Assembly (NCBI GenBank): GCA_001414485.1
Contig: LLEY01000057.1
Span: forward strand, 186,001-250,000
DNA from: Calycina herbarum
Taxonomy: Eukaryota > Ascomycota > Leotiomycetes > Helotiales > Pezizellaceae
Length of the DNA: 64,000 nucleotides
Direction: 5' to 3'
In this document: positions 11,879-24,003 of the stretch, in pieces
Layout of the letters: every line of letters begins with the position of its first letter
How positions within the stretch are numbered: position 1 is the first letter of the stretch
The notes under the pieces: model-generated
Databases searched by the model: none
What the model was told of the DNA's origin: nothing
The model's input: only the letters and a program-made list of their open reading frames with translations
Translations under genes and position numbers: made by a program

Positions 11879-14800
11879 TGTGGATTGTGGTGGAAATGGT
11901 GGAAATGGTGGATCGGGAGGCGATTGTTTGCAGGTAGAGGTAGGAATGTCTTGCTTGGGAGGTAGGGTGGTGGGTGTCTAGAGCGCCGCCAATTCTTGGG
12001 GTGATAGGTAGTCTGGCGCGGATGCGATCGCCGAGGCAAGAGCAATTGCAAAAAGTGATAATATGTACTGGCGGTGGGTAGACCAGCTGGATCAGCTTGC
12101 GATATATTTCTGCCGGCAGTGGTCGTCGAGGTTGAAGGGGTGGTTGCGTCTTGCTCCTCGTGGGGAGTCGATGCAGGGAGGTAGAGGCGGTACCGCACAA
12201 AGGCGTGTACAAAAGGAGCGATGCGCAGGAACTGGACTACTTGCAGAAGTCGTCATGAATGGCGCTCTCGGGGTGAATAACTTGGAGAGAGTGAACGAGG
12301 GTGCTGAACAAAACGGTGTGGGAGTGAACGAAGATGAGAGTCTGAGTACTGAGTCTAGAAAAGAAGGCCAACCACGCTTTTACCTACTCAACTCTTCCAC
12401 CACCTCTTTTCCCACCAAAACGCGATGATTGTCTCTTTTTTTTCCAGTCCCACTTGTCGCGCGCAATGCGATCACATGTCACTCTTGATTTTGGCACCTC
12501 CAATTCCGTCTCCAAGTCGATTTCATTGCTCTCAAATTGCTATGTAAAAGAAATCTGGATGATGACAATAGGGCACCCTGTAATAGGGACGGACTAGCGC
12601 ACCGGAGAACGCCGTGCTTCCCCGAAAAACATAATCGTGATGAATACAATTCAAGCACTTCTGCGATACCATAAGAGAATTCCTGGCGCCATGTTTCATG
12701 TTCTCCTTCACTTTGGCTCTTGTTGTTTGTACCAGCAAGTCGCGCTGGGAATCTTGAAAACCAAAATGCCAACCTCGGAATGCACACCCGCCCGCTGTTG
12801 AGAAAAGAGATGCATTACATACTTGTGATCTTGTAGGCTCTTGCAGAATCCACATACTCCGTATGTATGCCAGTGTATACAATGGCTGACCCCATTGAGA
12901 GTAAAAGTTTCCCCTTGGCTGGTAGGGCTGCAAGAGCAAAGACTGATACTCGGCATATGATTTGGGTTCCCGAGATCTAGAGCAAACTAGTCCTTCCAAT
13001 GTACGAGTAGGTTGAAATGACGAAAACCAAGTTGTCCTAAACCCTCCTGCGCACACTTTCCGGCTCTTTTGGACCCATTGGCGCATCATAGAAATGCTGC
13101 CGCACACAAAGGAGGGGTTGATCTCTTACCTGCTCTCCTGTCCCACCAACAGCCAACTCCAGATTTCCAACAATCCTCACAATGGTCCCCTTTCCAACTC
13201 CCAACTCCTACCGTATCCCACGGGAAGTTTATGCAGATGCGGTGTGAGCCGACGGGCCGCAGAACAGCATGTTGTAGAATTTCGATTGCTGGATCTTGCA
13301 TTGGTACTTGGAGTACATGAATCGATTTGGGCGTCATGGACTACAAGGCGGGGTCAACTCGTTCTCCTCCTCGACGAGGTATCGCGGGTATTTGAGAATG
13401 GGTAATATCGTCTTGGGACACCCGACATTGGGCAGTTGTGTAATCTATCATCGACGTCAGTAAAGAGCGGGATCCAGATGGAGAAGGTTCACCGGCCTTT
13501 TCCTTCACTCCTATGAGCGTATGACAGCACACAATGCAGCTTCTGGCGACATGGGCCCCACTGATCATGTCGGTATAAAAAGATGGCGATATCCACGAGA
13601 AAAGGTGGATGGTATATCTTGACGTCAAGACGACTTTGGAATCCTCCAGGAATTTTTGAGACGGGCCACCATGGCCACCGCGGTCGCCAGACTTCTCCTT
13701 CAAGTATCACTCAGAGCCAGCCAACAGCGTCTCCTTGCTTCGAAGCGGGCCGCATAATGGGCCTCGTTCCCTATCCCCACCAATCAACCACGACGCGCGA
13801 TACAATGAAAGCATCACCCGCGACCTTGGGTGCGACAGAAGCATTGATCCTGACGCTCAAACTAGAGGAGGTCGAGATAAAGATCTTCCATGAGGGATAA
13901 GGAGTCGCGGGAATGCAGGTCGCGGCGGTCGAGTCGAGGATGATGGACGACAGGTCCGGTTCATGGTAGCCTTGTGGATTTGCGCAGAGGGAGGACGACG
14001 ATTGGGGAGGTTCTTCGGGTGGTGGTTCTTTGGCACTTTGGCACGTTGGTGTGTGTGGAACGGCAGCTCCCCGCTGGAAATGGGCATCGGCTGTGAATGA
14101 TTGGCCTCGGAGACCAAGCAGTGAACCAATACCCTCTGTCCTGGAAAGAACCCATCCCCTCACCCAACGAAAGCGCAGATCAAGAAACAGGAGGGACCAA
14201 TTGTTTGTCGTAGGGACAAGCGATCGACTCCCCTATTCAGGTTGGACGTTGGACGTCGCATCGACGGAACTACAAACCTCGATTTTTCTATCTTCTAGCT
14301 TCTAGCTTCTATCTTCCATCTACTTTGTACTTACCGAGTTTTTGGCCGTCAATTTCCCTCTTGGCCTACGGCGCCGATCAAATGCTCAATGTCTTGCTTC
14401 CATTGCAGGCCTGTAGAGGAGCCGGATTGCGACGGGCCGGGCTTGCATTTGCATTTGCACTTGGAGGAGCTCGCTCTCGCGATGCGACAAAAGTGGCACT
14501 GAATATCTAGAGACCCTCGCTACGATATCTAGCTGGCTTGTTTGTTCTCAACTGCGGGTATAATTCAAGTAGTTATGCTAGGAATGAAGGAGGGAACTCG
14601 GATGCAAAATTACTCGTTCTCCTTCCCTAATCTCTAGAATAATTACTTGAATGATTCGTCGAAGCGACACGCAAAGAGCTGTGGCGCCGCTTTATTTTGT
14701 CTCTCGAAACCCGCTGCAGTCTGCAAGTTGTGCATGGTGCAGTAGGTTCTGCGTGTTGTAGTCCACTCAAATTCTGGCCCGGAAAACTTGGGTGCATCAT

Positions 14801-15575
14801 GCAAGAATTCCATGCCATGTCTCATTTTACTGTTGACCCTCCTTATTAACGCTTCCCCGTGGCTACAGCTAGCTAGCTAGCTACCTTACCCAGCTACCCT
14901 GCGCCTACTGTACTGAACCTTTCCCTTCCCTACACTACGCTACGCTACGCTTCCCTACGCTACAGTTGCCGCTACCTGCGCTTGCGACGGCGATGTGTTG
15001 ATGGCCGTCCCTTGCTCGCACTCTCCACGCCGTTTCTTGCCTTCTTGCCTACTTGCCTCTCTCTCCTCCTCCTCCTTCCCTTCTACACGCTCACTCCCTC
15101 GCCCACACTCACTCACTCCCTCCCTCCCTCACTCACTCACTCACTCACTCACTACTTCCTTCCCTTCCTCCTCCCCTCACTCTCCACGCCCCGTCCAAAA
15201 CACCACCTGCGCCTGCACCCCCCAGGCCTCTCCTCACCCCCCTTTTCTCCCCTTCTATCGCGCGCTTCTACTTTATGCAGCCCCTCTGGCTTTCAATTCA
15301 GCCTTCTCTTTTCCATCCTCTTTTGTCCAACGACTCGACCTTCTTTTGCCCCCGACCACACACGGCCACGTTCTCTACCATTTCACCATTCCGGGCGCTG
15401 TGATATAGACCCCACGAAGCATACATACTTAATGATCTCTTAATACCCATATTCTTGCGCTGTCCTTCTCCACGCTCATTGTCCCCGGTTACGTACACTT
15501 GAACCTGCCACATCCAGTGGCCCCTTTTGCGCCAGTTCGCTCTCTTCCCAATATCAACCCCAACCTGGCGCGACC
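11879..15575. other. Long gene-poor region between SET2 and the AT-hook gene
   Basis: About 3.7 kb between two divergent genes. Open frames up to 191 codons occur but none resembles a known family or has a coherent splice structure. The part nearest 15576 is strongly pyrimidine-rich on the plus strand and includes a CACT/CCCT microsatellite around 15100-15160, GCTA repeats near 14865-14885 and CTACG repeats near 14930-14965. This looks like a long promoter and leader for the gene at 15576. Confidence 0.45.
15095..15165. repeat. CACT/CCCT microsatellite
   Basis: A simple tetranucleotide array of CACT with interspersed CCCT units lies in the pyrimidine-rich leader region of the AT-hook gene. 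The purine complement of a similar array appears on the plus strand near 19047-19082. Confidence 0.85.
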
Positions 15576-17040
15576 ATGGAGGGGAATCGCCCTTTTTCCG
15601 AAGAGGAAAAGGTATGTAAACGTCCCAGGACCGCGTACCTTTCCTATATCAAATGCAGGTCATCCAGAGCTGCAGATCGCATCACTATCACTCGCGGCGC
15701 ATGCCCTGACCTGACCTGTACCACTGCGATCCTCGCCAGCCAGTCGCGTCTAATACTGACTTCCATCATCACAGCGCAACATTCTGGCCGAAGCATTGAA
15801 GCAAAGCCCCATTCCTAACGAGAGGCTGCTCGCCATTCTGAATGAGCTTCCATCGCAGCGTAGCATCGTGGCCGAAGCCCTCAAGGCGAGCACCATCCCG
15901 ATAGAGAGGCTATTAACCATCCTCAACGAGGGTGGAGTCACTGCTGATGGACCCTTACGACCAAACTGGTACCATATGCTTCTTCCTGAAGGTGCGTTGA
16001 TCATATATTCTCCGAGACCTTGAACGCGGAGAGTTTCCAAGCCTTGCGAACTCATCAATGCCCCCTCGACACACAGACTTCGGATCTGCTTAGATCTCCG
16101 CAAAGCAATAACATTACTGACATGTCATTTAGGAAGGACTCTGCAATCATGTGTCGATGCGTTTCATTCCATACAGTCCATTCAACGTTCGCCGTACCAT
16201 TCATTGCCCCCACCGAGTATCTCCCATACTGGGAAACGAAAAGCTGGTCCGGACTCTCTTGATCACTCAATGACCGACCCCTCTCCAAAGAGGCGCCAAT
16301 CTGGTCAGGATACCATGGTATCAGCCGCCCGCGATATACTTCCTAAACCGACTTCTGCAAACGGTTCCCCTCTCCCATTTTCACCATTACCAGGACCACC
16401 CCCTCCCGTGCCAAAAAAACGAGGTCGACCATCTAAAGCAGACGTAGAATTGAGGCAACAGGAAGCGATCGCAAGGGGGGAAGTTTTACCACCATCTGCT
16501 ACCACTGGGACGAGGACCTTAACGCCTAAGCCGCCATTTAAACAAGCGACGAGAGATGAACCAAGTAGAGGTCTTACAGTACTTGCGCCAATGACGGGAA
16601 CGGGACCCTCGACTGATCACAGTATGGGAGCACATTATCAAACCGAGCCCAGTATGGTCGACTCACCTGGCAGGAAAAAACGACAGCGGGCGCCTGTCAA
16701 GCCCAAAGTGAGTAAAATCAGCGAGATATTGGATAACGAAGCGACCCAGGCACAAGCAGCAATGAGCCACTCTGGGCAGAGTTCTTTTCCTTCTATGAAT
16801 CCTCAGACAACACAAAGCCAGGTACAGGAACCGCAATTCTCACCCCGATACTCACCTCCAAGGGAACCACCTCAGTCGGGTCCGCCAAAGGAGACGGAGC
16901 AAGGGGCTGTTCCTCAAGCTATTCACATTGCGCCAGCCGCTCAACCTGTCCAACCTACCCAACCTGCTCAAACAGCCCAGGAAGAATCACGACCGGAAGT
17001 AGCAACAGCTACTGAACCACAAACAGAGACCAAGACTTGA
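15576..17040 (+). CDS. AT-hook nuclear protein with Myb/SANT-like N-terminus
   Basis: Three exons, 15576-15611, 15775-15991 and 16133-17040, give 386 residues. The N-terminus (MEGNRPFSEEEKRNILAEALK) and the stretch NWYHMLLPEGRTLQSCVDAF resemble the short helical, Myb/SANT-like module common in Pezizomycotina chromatin proteins. Within it a helical unit is duplicated: NILAEALKQSPIPNERLLAILNE is followed at once by a second copy of the same pattern (residues 14-63). A canonical AT-hook core KKRGRPSK lies near residue 179, with a basic patch GRKKRQRAPVKPK near 265. The remainder is Pro/Gln/Ser-rich and probably disordered. The protein is likely nuclear and binds the minor groove of AT-rich DNA; its target is unknown. 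A short first coding exon of 12 codons is well supported by frame. Confidence 0.8.
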
Positions 17041-20000
17041 TGGGATGAAGGTTGAAATTTCCATTTGTTCTGGCCTTTCGCAGTTTTAATGACGACAAAT
17101 TCAAAAATGCGACTTTTACGAGATCTTACACTTCTCTCGATACGCATACAAAACGGGGTTTTCTTCTCACGACTATATCTATCAGTCTATTTCACCAGAC
17201 ACATTCTAGAATTTACGCCAATTACGATCGCATTAACGGTTGCAATTTCTGTGTCTTAGCATCATGCCTCCAACGACATCTTTAATGTTCTAATATTCAG
17301 CTTTCTTATATCAAATTTTCTCTTCGACGTCTTTAACGATTACGGCCATAATACCACCATCTTGGCCCTCGAATAACCGGGCCCTTTTCATATGAACATT
17401 TGGATAATAGCCAATTTATGGACCACCTGGCGAACCTACGCCCTATTATTTTCCTTTTTCGATTTTTCATGGAGCAAAACACTTACGATTCTGCTAACGA
17501 TTATCATTGACCTTGACGAGGCATCACTGGTGGCTAGCGTTGTATTTTTATATCTACTATATATTTTTCTTTTTTATACCTTATGACCCATGTTTTGTTA
17601 TCCATCTTATGACGGGGGAATCTTGTACGGAGTGGTTTTATTCTGCTTTTGTTTGGAATGGGGGGGGGGATTTATCAAAAAATAGTGACCCTCATCTGGA
17701 AATATTTATGGGCATGGGATTTGAGATTTTTTGCTAGGAAGATGGGGATGGATGGAGACTAGGGATGCAATTGAACGGAACTGAAGGTGTCGATTGTAAG
17801 ATAACTAAGGAAAAACTGAACAAAAACACACACATGAATGAAACTTGAGGTTTCTCACAGGCGCGGATGCGATCGACGATTGTACATCTCGGCGGGGGTT
17901 GTGAAGAGGTCTCCACATACACGCAACTTGCTCGTTCCGTGAACGGGGCGGGGATGGCGGAAGAGAGACGGGAATTGTCAGCGCGTCGGTTTTTCCTAAG
18001 CGCAGCGTCGCGGCGAGTAGCTGGAGACTCTGAACTCTGGAGAGAAAATGCAAATAGCTCGTCTCGTGGTTTTTTGCCTAATCGTGAGTTTCTGATGTAT
18101 GGCTAATTCCTTGTCTCCGGTTTGGTGTTATATTTGTTCGGTTGGGAAGATGGCTTTTGTGATTTGAATAAGTACCTAGGTACCCTTTTTTTTCTCTCTT
18201 TACGAGGCGACCAGTTAGGTTGTATTGGGCTTGTTGGGTGTGTTATTTCCTTGATTGGTTCAAGGAGTATTGGAATGGGATTCGATTTACTGGGATGTGT
18301 GTTTTTTTGATGTGTGGTTCCTTCCCCTTCCTGCGTGTGGCGTACCTTGCAGGATCTCTAAATGTTTCTTTTTCTTCTTTCTTCTTCTTTTTACTTGGAT
18401 CTTCTTTTTGGAAGTATTGGGGATCTGCAGTGCGTACGGAGTATTGTACAACCTGCAGAGAACGAATGGTGTGGCTTTGGAGATCATTTCTTGGCTTGTA
18501 CTAGGGTATGGTGTAAGGAGGAGATACATTTATTTATTGGTGGTTTGTGTGGGTGGTGGAGATTTGTTCCAGTGGTAGTTTGCATTGTGGCTTGATCGGA
18601 TTGGGGAATTTTGGGGTCGATGAGGAAGGAGGGAAGGGGAGCCTTATTGGATTGGGTAGGTTACACATGTTTAGGTTTGGGTTTTTCTTATGCGATCCGG
18701 GGGTTTGGGAATTTTTTTGATATCTGTTGTGTGGTTGTGGCGCGAGAGATTGTGCGATTGAAGACTGGGTTGGTGAGATGGTGAGATGGTGAACCGGGGT
18801 TGATGAGATTATCTGGTGAGATTTCATGGGAGGATCAGAGGTGATGGAGATGATAAGGATGCGTTTGGGGGGCCGAGTTCGATTTGAGGTGTGGTGAAAT
18901 TTCGGGGTGTGACGGAAGGATTTTGGAAGGATTATGGAATTTTGAATTTGGACGGATTGGGACGGTGTTTTCCCCAAGGGCCGAAAATACTACACGGTTT
19001 GGGAAATGGGAACTCAGGGAAGAACAGAAATGAATGAAAGAAGGGGGTGAGGGAGGGAGTGAGGGAGGGAGTGAGTGGCTGAGTGATTGTTCGAGGTTTG
19101 GATTTCTTTGGATTTCTTTGAACTTCCAAGAGCTGTTGTGTCGTTCTATCTTCATTTAACTTGTCACATTACTTTCAAGCCCTCGAATTGGTTTCGCTAG
19201 TTAAAAGATCCGCGACCTTGGTAGCCGCGGACATTACATTCAACCCAGCATTGCGGTCTCGTCTACTGGCTCAACCCAAGAGTTGCTCCTTCCCTTAACC
19301 TAGAGTTTGTGTTACCGTAACGAGGGAAGGCACAAGCCCCTGTCAACTCCCAATGGTAGGTATGAACCCCCCTCCTCTGCATGAATACATTTCTTGTCGT
19401 CAAAAACGAATCGCGGGGGGGAGGGGAGGGGGTCTTTGTTGCTTTTTTTTTATTAATCCCAGAGTGGACTTGCTCAAAACACTTTTTCAAGTCATGAGCC
19501 TTAGAAGAATTGTTCTATTGCGAACGAGTAATCGATGGAGTACGTTTAGTTAAGAGTTGAATGCATGCAGCTCGACTTGGTTGGCAGATTGTCAAGGGGT
19601 CCAGGGCCTACTTGTACCAGAAAGAGGTGCCCAAAATAATACATTGAAGTTTCGAGGGCACACAGTCGCTCAAGGTGCCTCTGTACAGGCATGTATCTAT
19701 CAACCATTATCGAGATCTTTGTGCCATTTGGGTTCAATTTATGTTACTCAACAGCAGTCCATGTGTTAAGTCTTGGGCGTCACCGAGTCCGCAGCTCCCC
19801 AACCAATACCACATCAACAGACATAATTTGCCAATCAATTCATGAACAGCGAGTGGGGCCATAATGTTCGGGGATCCGATATTCAGATTGAAGACCCCAA
19901 GTGAAAGAAGAACCTGTATCCAGCGACTAGTTGAACAAATGGAATGCACAACAGCCCTGTAGAATGCCCTACACAGACATCAGAATCTGCACTTCCATAG

Positions 20001-20224
20001 AGAAACTGGAGCCATACCTAGATATTTCCATCCAAATTCACATAGAAAGGTTTTATAGAATCTAGATATAAGGATTTTGACGTATTTCGTAATGGTACAT
20101 CGACAATGCGATAACTGGAACGAGAAAGATATCTAAGTAATCGGAGACTGAAAGATATAAAATAAAAAGTGAAGACTGATGGTTGACATAGAAAATTACT
20201 CCCCATTCACTGTTCTCTATGTAA
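17041..20224. other. Gene-poor DNA downstream of the AT-hook gene
   Basis: About 3.2 kb without a convincing gene. Short frames occur but lack family signatures. Around 18800-19150 the minus strand becomes pyrimidine-rich, including a CACTCCCTCC-type array at 19047-19082. That would suit the leader of a minus-strand transcript, but no protein follows that I can support. Confidence 0.45.
19040..19085. repeat. GAGGGAGGGAGT purine microsatellite
   Basis: Tandem GAGGGAGG/GAGT units on the plus strand are the reverse complement in style of the CACT/CCCT array at 15.1 kb, so the two arrays lie in opposite orientation on either side of the AT-hook gene. Confidence 0.75.
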
Positions 20225-20259
20225 CCGAGGCAAAGGTCTGGAATCTCTCAAACCAGGTG

Positions 20260-20575
20260 TAGCTAACTCAAACATAACTTGAATTTTGTATCTACCGCTT
20301 CTTGGATCTAACCTCCGCTTGAACTTAGGAGCTACACCTGGAGTCCTGAACTTAAAGCTCTTGAACTTTGAATCTCCCATTGAACTTAAAGCCCATTTTG
20401 AACTTTGACCTTCTTTTCGAAGTCTAAAGCTTCTTGTGAATTTTTAAATCCATGTCGAACCAAAGCCGCACTAGAACTTGGGACACCTCCTATGAAATAC
20501 TGGAACTTCATTTGGACCCAAAGCTACTTTGAGTGACAGAGCTTCTTGTGAACTTGAAGCTACTGTTGAGAGGTG
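20260..20575. repeat. Degenerate minisatellite with TTGAACTTAAAGCT motif
   Basis: The words TTGAACTT, GAACTTAAAGCT and AGCTTCTTGTGAA recur many times in about 310 bases at irregular spacing. For example AGCTTCTTGTGAA is present at 20428-20440 and again at 20540-20552. The pattern is that of an old, diverged tandem repeat. No coding frame covers it. Confidence 0.6.
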
Positions 20576-21950
20576 AAATTTATCCTCGATGGTAAAATTC
20601 CTTACAGATATCGTGGCATTTATTGAAGGTGCGAACTCCCATTGACAAGAGAAAGCGGAACTGAAGCTATAGCACCGGTTTGCCGACTCATTTCACCTGT
20701 ATATCTTGAGTGACCATACGGATACAGTCTCAGCTGCCCTTGGCTGCTTCAACTCGTAGAAGTTCTAGCTATTCTCCTTTCTTCTGACCGCGTCCACCTT
20801 TCCGTCCAAGGGTACCCTGGGATTGGATTCACATTCATGCAAACTCCGTTTGGAAACTCAGATTTCATTCTCCGTTGGGGTCAGATACTTTACAATAAAC
20901 CTTTCTCAACGGTCTCATCGGGTCTCGCTGATCTTTGATTTGACAACCGGCTCAGATTCAACCCATAACTCAGAAATCCTCTTCGTCGAATGGCAATATT
21001 CGCTTTTCGCCTTTTGGGTCCTCTTCATTCTTTGAACGTCCTTCCTTGACCATTCACTCTTGTCTCTTCACGTCACTGGCCTTTTTGTCACCTTTATAAC
21101 TTTGAGTAATCCGTGCTGTGCTTGCCATATTCTCCTCGGCCCGTATTGCTCCTCCATAACTCATGCAGAACACGCCTGTCTAAGAAAGCCACTTATATCA
21201 TGGAATATGACACTGGCTTTCAAGTAGTCTATGCGAGGAGGTTGAGAACTTGGTTTGTCTTTCTACCGACTCCCTTCCACAAAACCTGCCTTGCCAACCA
21301 AACAGAGGCACCATTAACGAGTCCATTACATCATGACACGCATCAGAAGTTTGAGTCAAAAATTGGGTAGGCCCCTTGCCCTTCACCCATCACTTTCTGG
21401 TGTCGTAGGGATGCAAAACATTACTTTGTTCAAGTAACATCTTCATTTTTCCCCTTCCATTCATCCTTCACTTGGACCATAGTCTTGAACCGCTCAAAGG
21501 CAAACCTGCCAAGTGGCTTAAAAATTTTATCAGCTGGCGTCGTGATATTGTTGATGTACTCAAGTGAGATATGTTTCTTTCAGTAAGGTCTCCAATTGCC
21601 ACATCACTAAATAGTAACTAGCGTGATTATCTACCAGTGATTTGCGCTCCAATGGAACTTGTAATTTTCCGCCCACTTCACTTCCAAGTATCTCACCTGA
21701 AATGCCCCAAAAAGAGCAGAACCTCCGCACGAGATTTCGAGGGAAAGAGAACCACATAAAATTATCATCATGACGAAATGAATGCAAGACATCAAATGTT
21801 AGAAGAAGAGTCGAAAAGTAACTCTTTGCTCGTGAGAGCGACTTGGGGGCACTCCATGAGCTTAGCGAGCAGATAGAGACAAGGAGGAATCGTCTCTTTT
21901 CAACTCAGGGACCTAAAAACCTTACTCCTCCCGAGCGAAACGAGATTCTG
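20576..21950. other. Gene-poor DNA
   Basis: No supported gene. Short frames below 90 codons only, without family resemblance. Confidence 0.4.
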
Positions 21951-21974
21951 AAAAGTTGGCATTGCTTACAACTA

Positions 21975-22080
21975 AACTATTCATTAGGAGTTGTAACGTT
22001 CGTTAGCAGATACTAATTCGTTGGGAGTTACAGCGTTCAAAAGAATGTACCATCAATAGGAGATGTCACGTTCGCATAAC
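21975..22080 (+). repeat. Three short direct repeats, consensus GGAGTTGTMACGTTCG
   Basis: Three related words occur about 45 bases apart: AGGAGTTGTAACGTTCG near 21986, GGGAGTTACAGCGTTCA near 22032 and AGGAGATGTCACGTTCG near 22059. They lie directly upstream of the 200-bp repeat array. Confidence 0.5.
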
Positions 22081-22239
22081 ATGACTTTGAAAATGACTAA
22101 AAAGAGATTGATCATAAGATAAAACATTCAATTGTAGTTGGTACGTCCGATAAATAATACAACGTTTGGGAAGAATTATTTCAACCCTCAACGAGGGCGA
22201 ACAAAGAAATAACCTCAAAATCGAAAGCTTGAACCTCTG

Positions 22240-23010
22240 AAAACAAAATATCACTGTAAATGAAGCTCTAAACCCATTAATCTTGTTTATTCCATTGAGA
22301 ACTTTGAAAGATATAAGACGAACTTTTGACCCAAAAAGTGAATGAGCAGAATATCTCAGTAAATACACACTTCTAAATAAAAAGTTCACTATAACTAAAA
22401 TATATAAAAAAGAACTGTAATAATTTACTCTGCTCTCTCTTTGCAGAGTTATTGGTTATTCATTCTAAACCTATTCATTATCTTTATTCCGTTAAGAACT
22501 ATGAAGAATATAAGACGAACCTTCTAAATAAAATCGAGGTAGCAAAGCCGAATATCTCAGTAAATAGATGCTTCCAAATAAGAGGTTTCCTACACTTAAG
22601 ACAATTAAATGAACTGTGACAACATACTACACTCTCTCTTACGCATCTATTAAATATTCATCCTAAACCCAATCTTTACTCTTGTTCTCTAGGGAAATAG
22701 GAATATATAAAGCCAACTTCCCAATCAAAGTGACTTAGCGAATGGAAATTACCTCAGTAAATACAGACTGCTAAACAAGAAGTTCCTCATATTCAAGAGA
22801 ATATAAATAAGTATAGGAATATACTGTACTATTTCAAGCATGTCTACCAAAAGATTCATCTGGAAACGCTTCATTACGTTGAGGAAGCAGAGAAAAGACG
22901 ATGAAGTGATGAGTACAGGACCGACTTCGAGGCAAAAGTCCTCGCTCTAAACAAACTATCTCAGGAAATGTATACTTTAATAGACAATGTCCCATTAGAA
23001 CAAGATAACG
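22240..23010. repeat. AT-rich tandem repeat with about 200-bp period
   Basis: The anchor CTCAG of the word ATATCTCAGTAAATA falls at 22355, 22556, 22753 and (as ATCTCAGGAAATG) 22960, spacings of 201, 197 and 207 bases. Between anchors three blocks recur in order: an AAATAARAAGTTC-like block, a CTCTCTCT block followed by TATTCATYCTAAACC, and a TATAAGACGAACTT-like block. Copies are diverged by substitutions and small indels. No protein-coding frame runs through the array. Confidence 0.65.
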
Positions 23011-23251
23011 AAAACAAACAAAGCGTTGTACTCAAATATCGTGAAATTCGCAAAAAGAGACTCAGTTGAGTGACCACATTCACTCGACCACCCACCACCC
23101 ACCACACTTTCCCAATTTCCCAATTTCGTAAACTACAACACCACACTACCATCATACACAAACCAATTGCACCATCACCACCACCACAAACCCTCAATCC
23201 ACCAATCAAACAACATCAAGACCACCTCCGAGCCCAAATCCACCAACCAAC

Positions 23252-23419
23252 ATGCCGGAAGTCTTCCTCCTCCCCCTCCTCCCCTTCGCCTGTTATGATG
23301 ACGACCTCAGTGCCGACATCGTCGAGCCCCCCCTCCTTTCCGAAGACGTGGATTGGAGCCTCGTATACGCACGTCGCCCCGTCTACCCGGCCCTTTACCA
23401 CCTCTGGGTCCTGCTGTAA
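23252..23419 (+). CDS. Possible small 55-residue protein
   Basis: A frame of 55 codons starts MPEVFLLPLLPFACYDDD and ends in VYPALYHLWVLL. It is not recognised. Support comes from context: about 180 bases of CA-rich, intron-free DNA resembling a fungal 5' leader precede an ATG in a good context (CCAACATGCC), and third codon positions are strongly C-biased over the first 20 codons. It could be a true small protein, or the first exon of a larger gene that I cannot follow. The hydrophobic start is too short to call a signal peptide. Confidence 0.3.
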   Translation: MPEVFLLPLLPFACYDDDLSADIVEPPLLSEDVDWSLVYARRPVYPALYHLWVLL

Positions 23420-24003
23420 TCAGTCCCAGAACACCTGCTCCTCCTCGGCAACTAGTCTAGCTGCTATCTATTCCGCGAGGAAATAGATGTGGTTGCTGTG
23501 GGGGTAGTAAGGGTCTGCGGAATGGCAGGAGCGCCTGGAATGAGAGATTGAGAGAGACGAGAGAGAGGATGGATGGAATTGGACCCCGCGGTGGGTAGAA
23601 GAGAGGATTGGAAACTCGGTCTTGGACAACTGCGCTCTCTTGGCTTGTGAGTTTCCCCTTTCCCCTCTAGCGAGACCACTTGGCTCTTCAAATCACCGAG
23701 GCACTACCTCTAGTCTTACAGACAGAACAAACAAAAGCTAATTTATATACACAAAACAGGTTACGATAGATCCTCGAGAATCAAAGCACCAATTCCGTCC
23801 TCATTCGAAATAAAAGTCCATTGCATGATTGATATGAAAGAAAAACTGGTATCTCCGCTGAAGTACGCAAAATGCCCGGGTTCTGCCTACCCATAAATAC
23901 CGTACCGTTCCATGTTCAAAAGACCTAATACGCCTTTCGCCGGAGAACCAAGTGGTATGAAATGCGGACCCGTGTTGCTGTGACGGAAAAGACACGATTG
24001 GAA
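23420..24003. other. Intergenic DNA
   Basis: Nothing recognised between the small ORF and the 3' end of the LURP-one-related gene. Confidence 0.5.

Noticed and set aside
12532..13107. 191-codon minus-strand frame upstream of SET2
   Set aside because: Cys/Trp-rich, no domain, no codon bias, no splice context; probably a chance frame.
14982..15443. Three overlapping plus-strand frames of 116-153 codons
   Set aside because: All three frames are open because of the CT-rich microsatellite and leader; the peptides are low-complexity Pro/Ser/Leu.
18534..19155. Minus-strand frames after a CACT-rich leader-like stretch
   Set aside because: No continuous or spliceable coding sequence with recognisable content; kept only as a possible transcript start in the findings.
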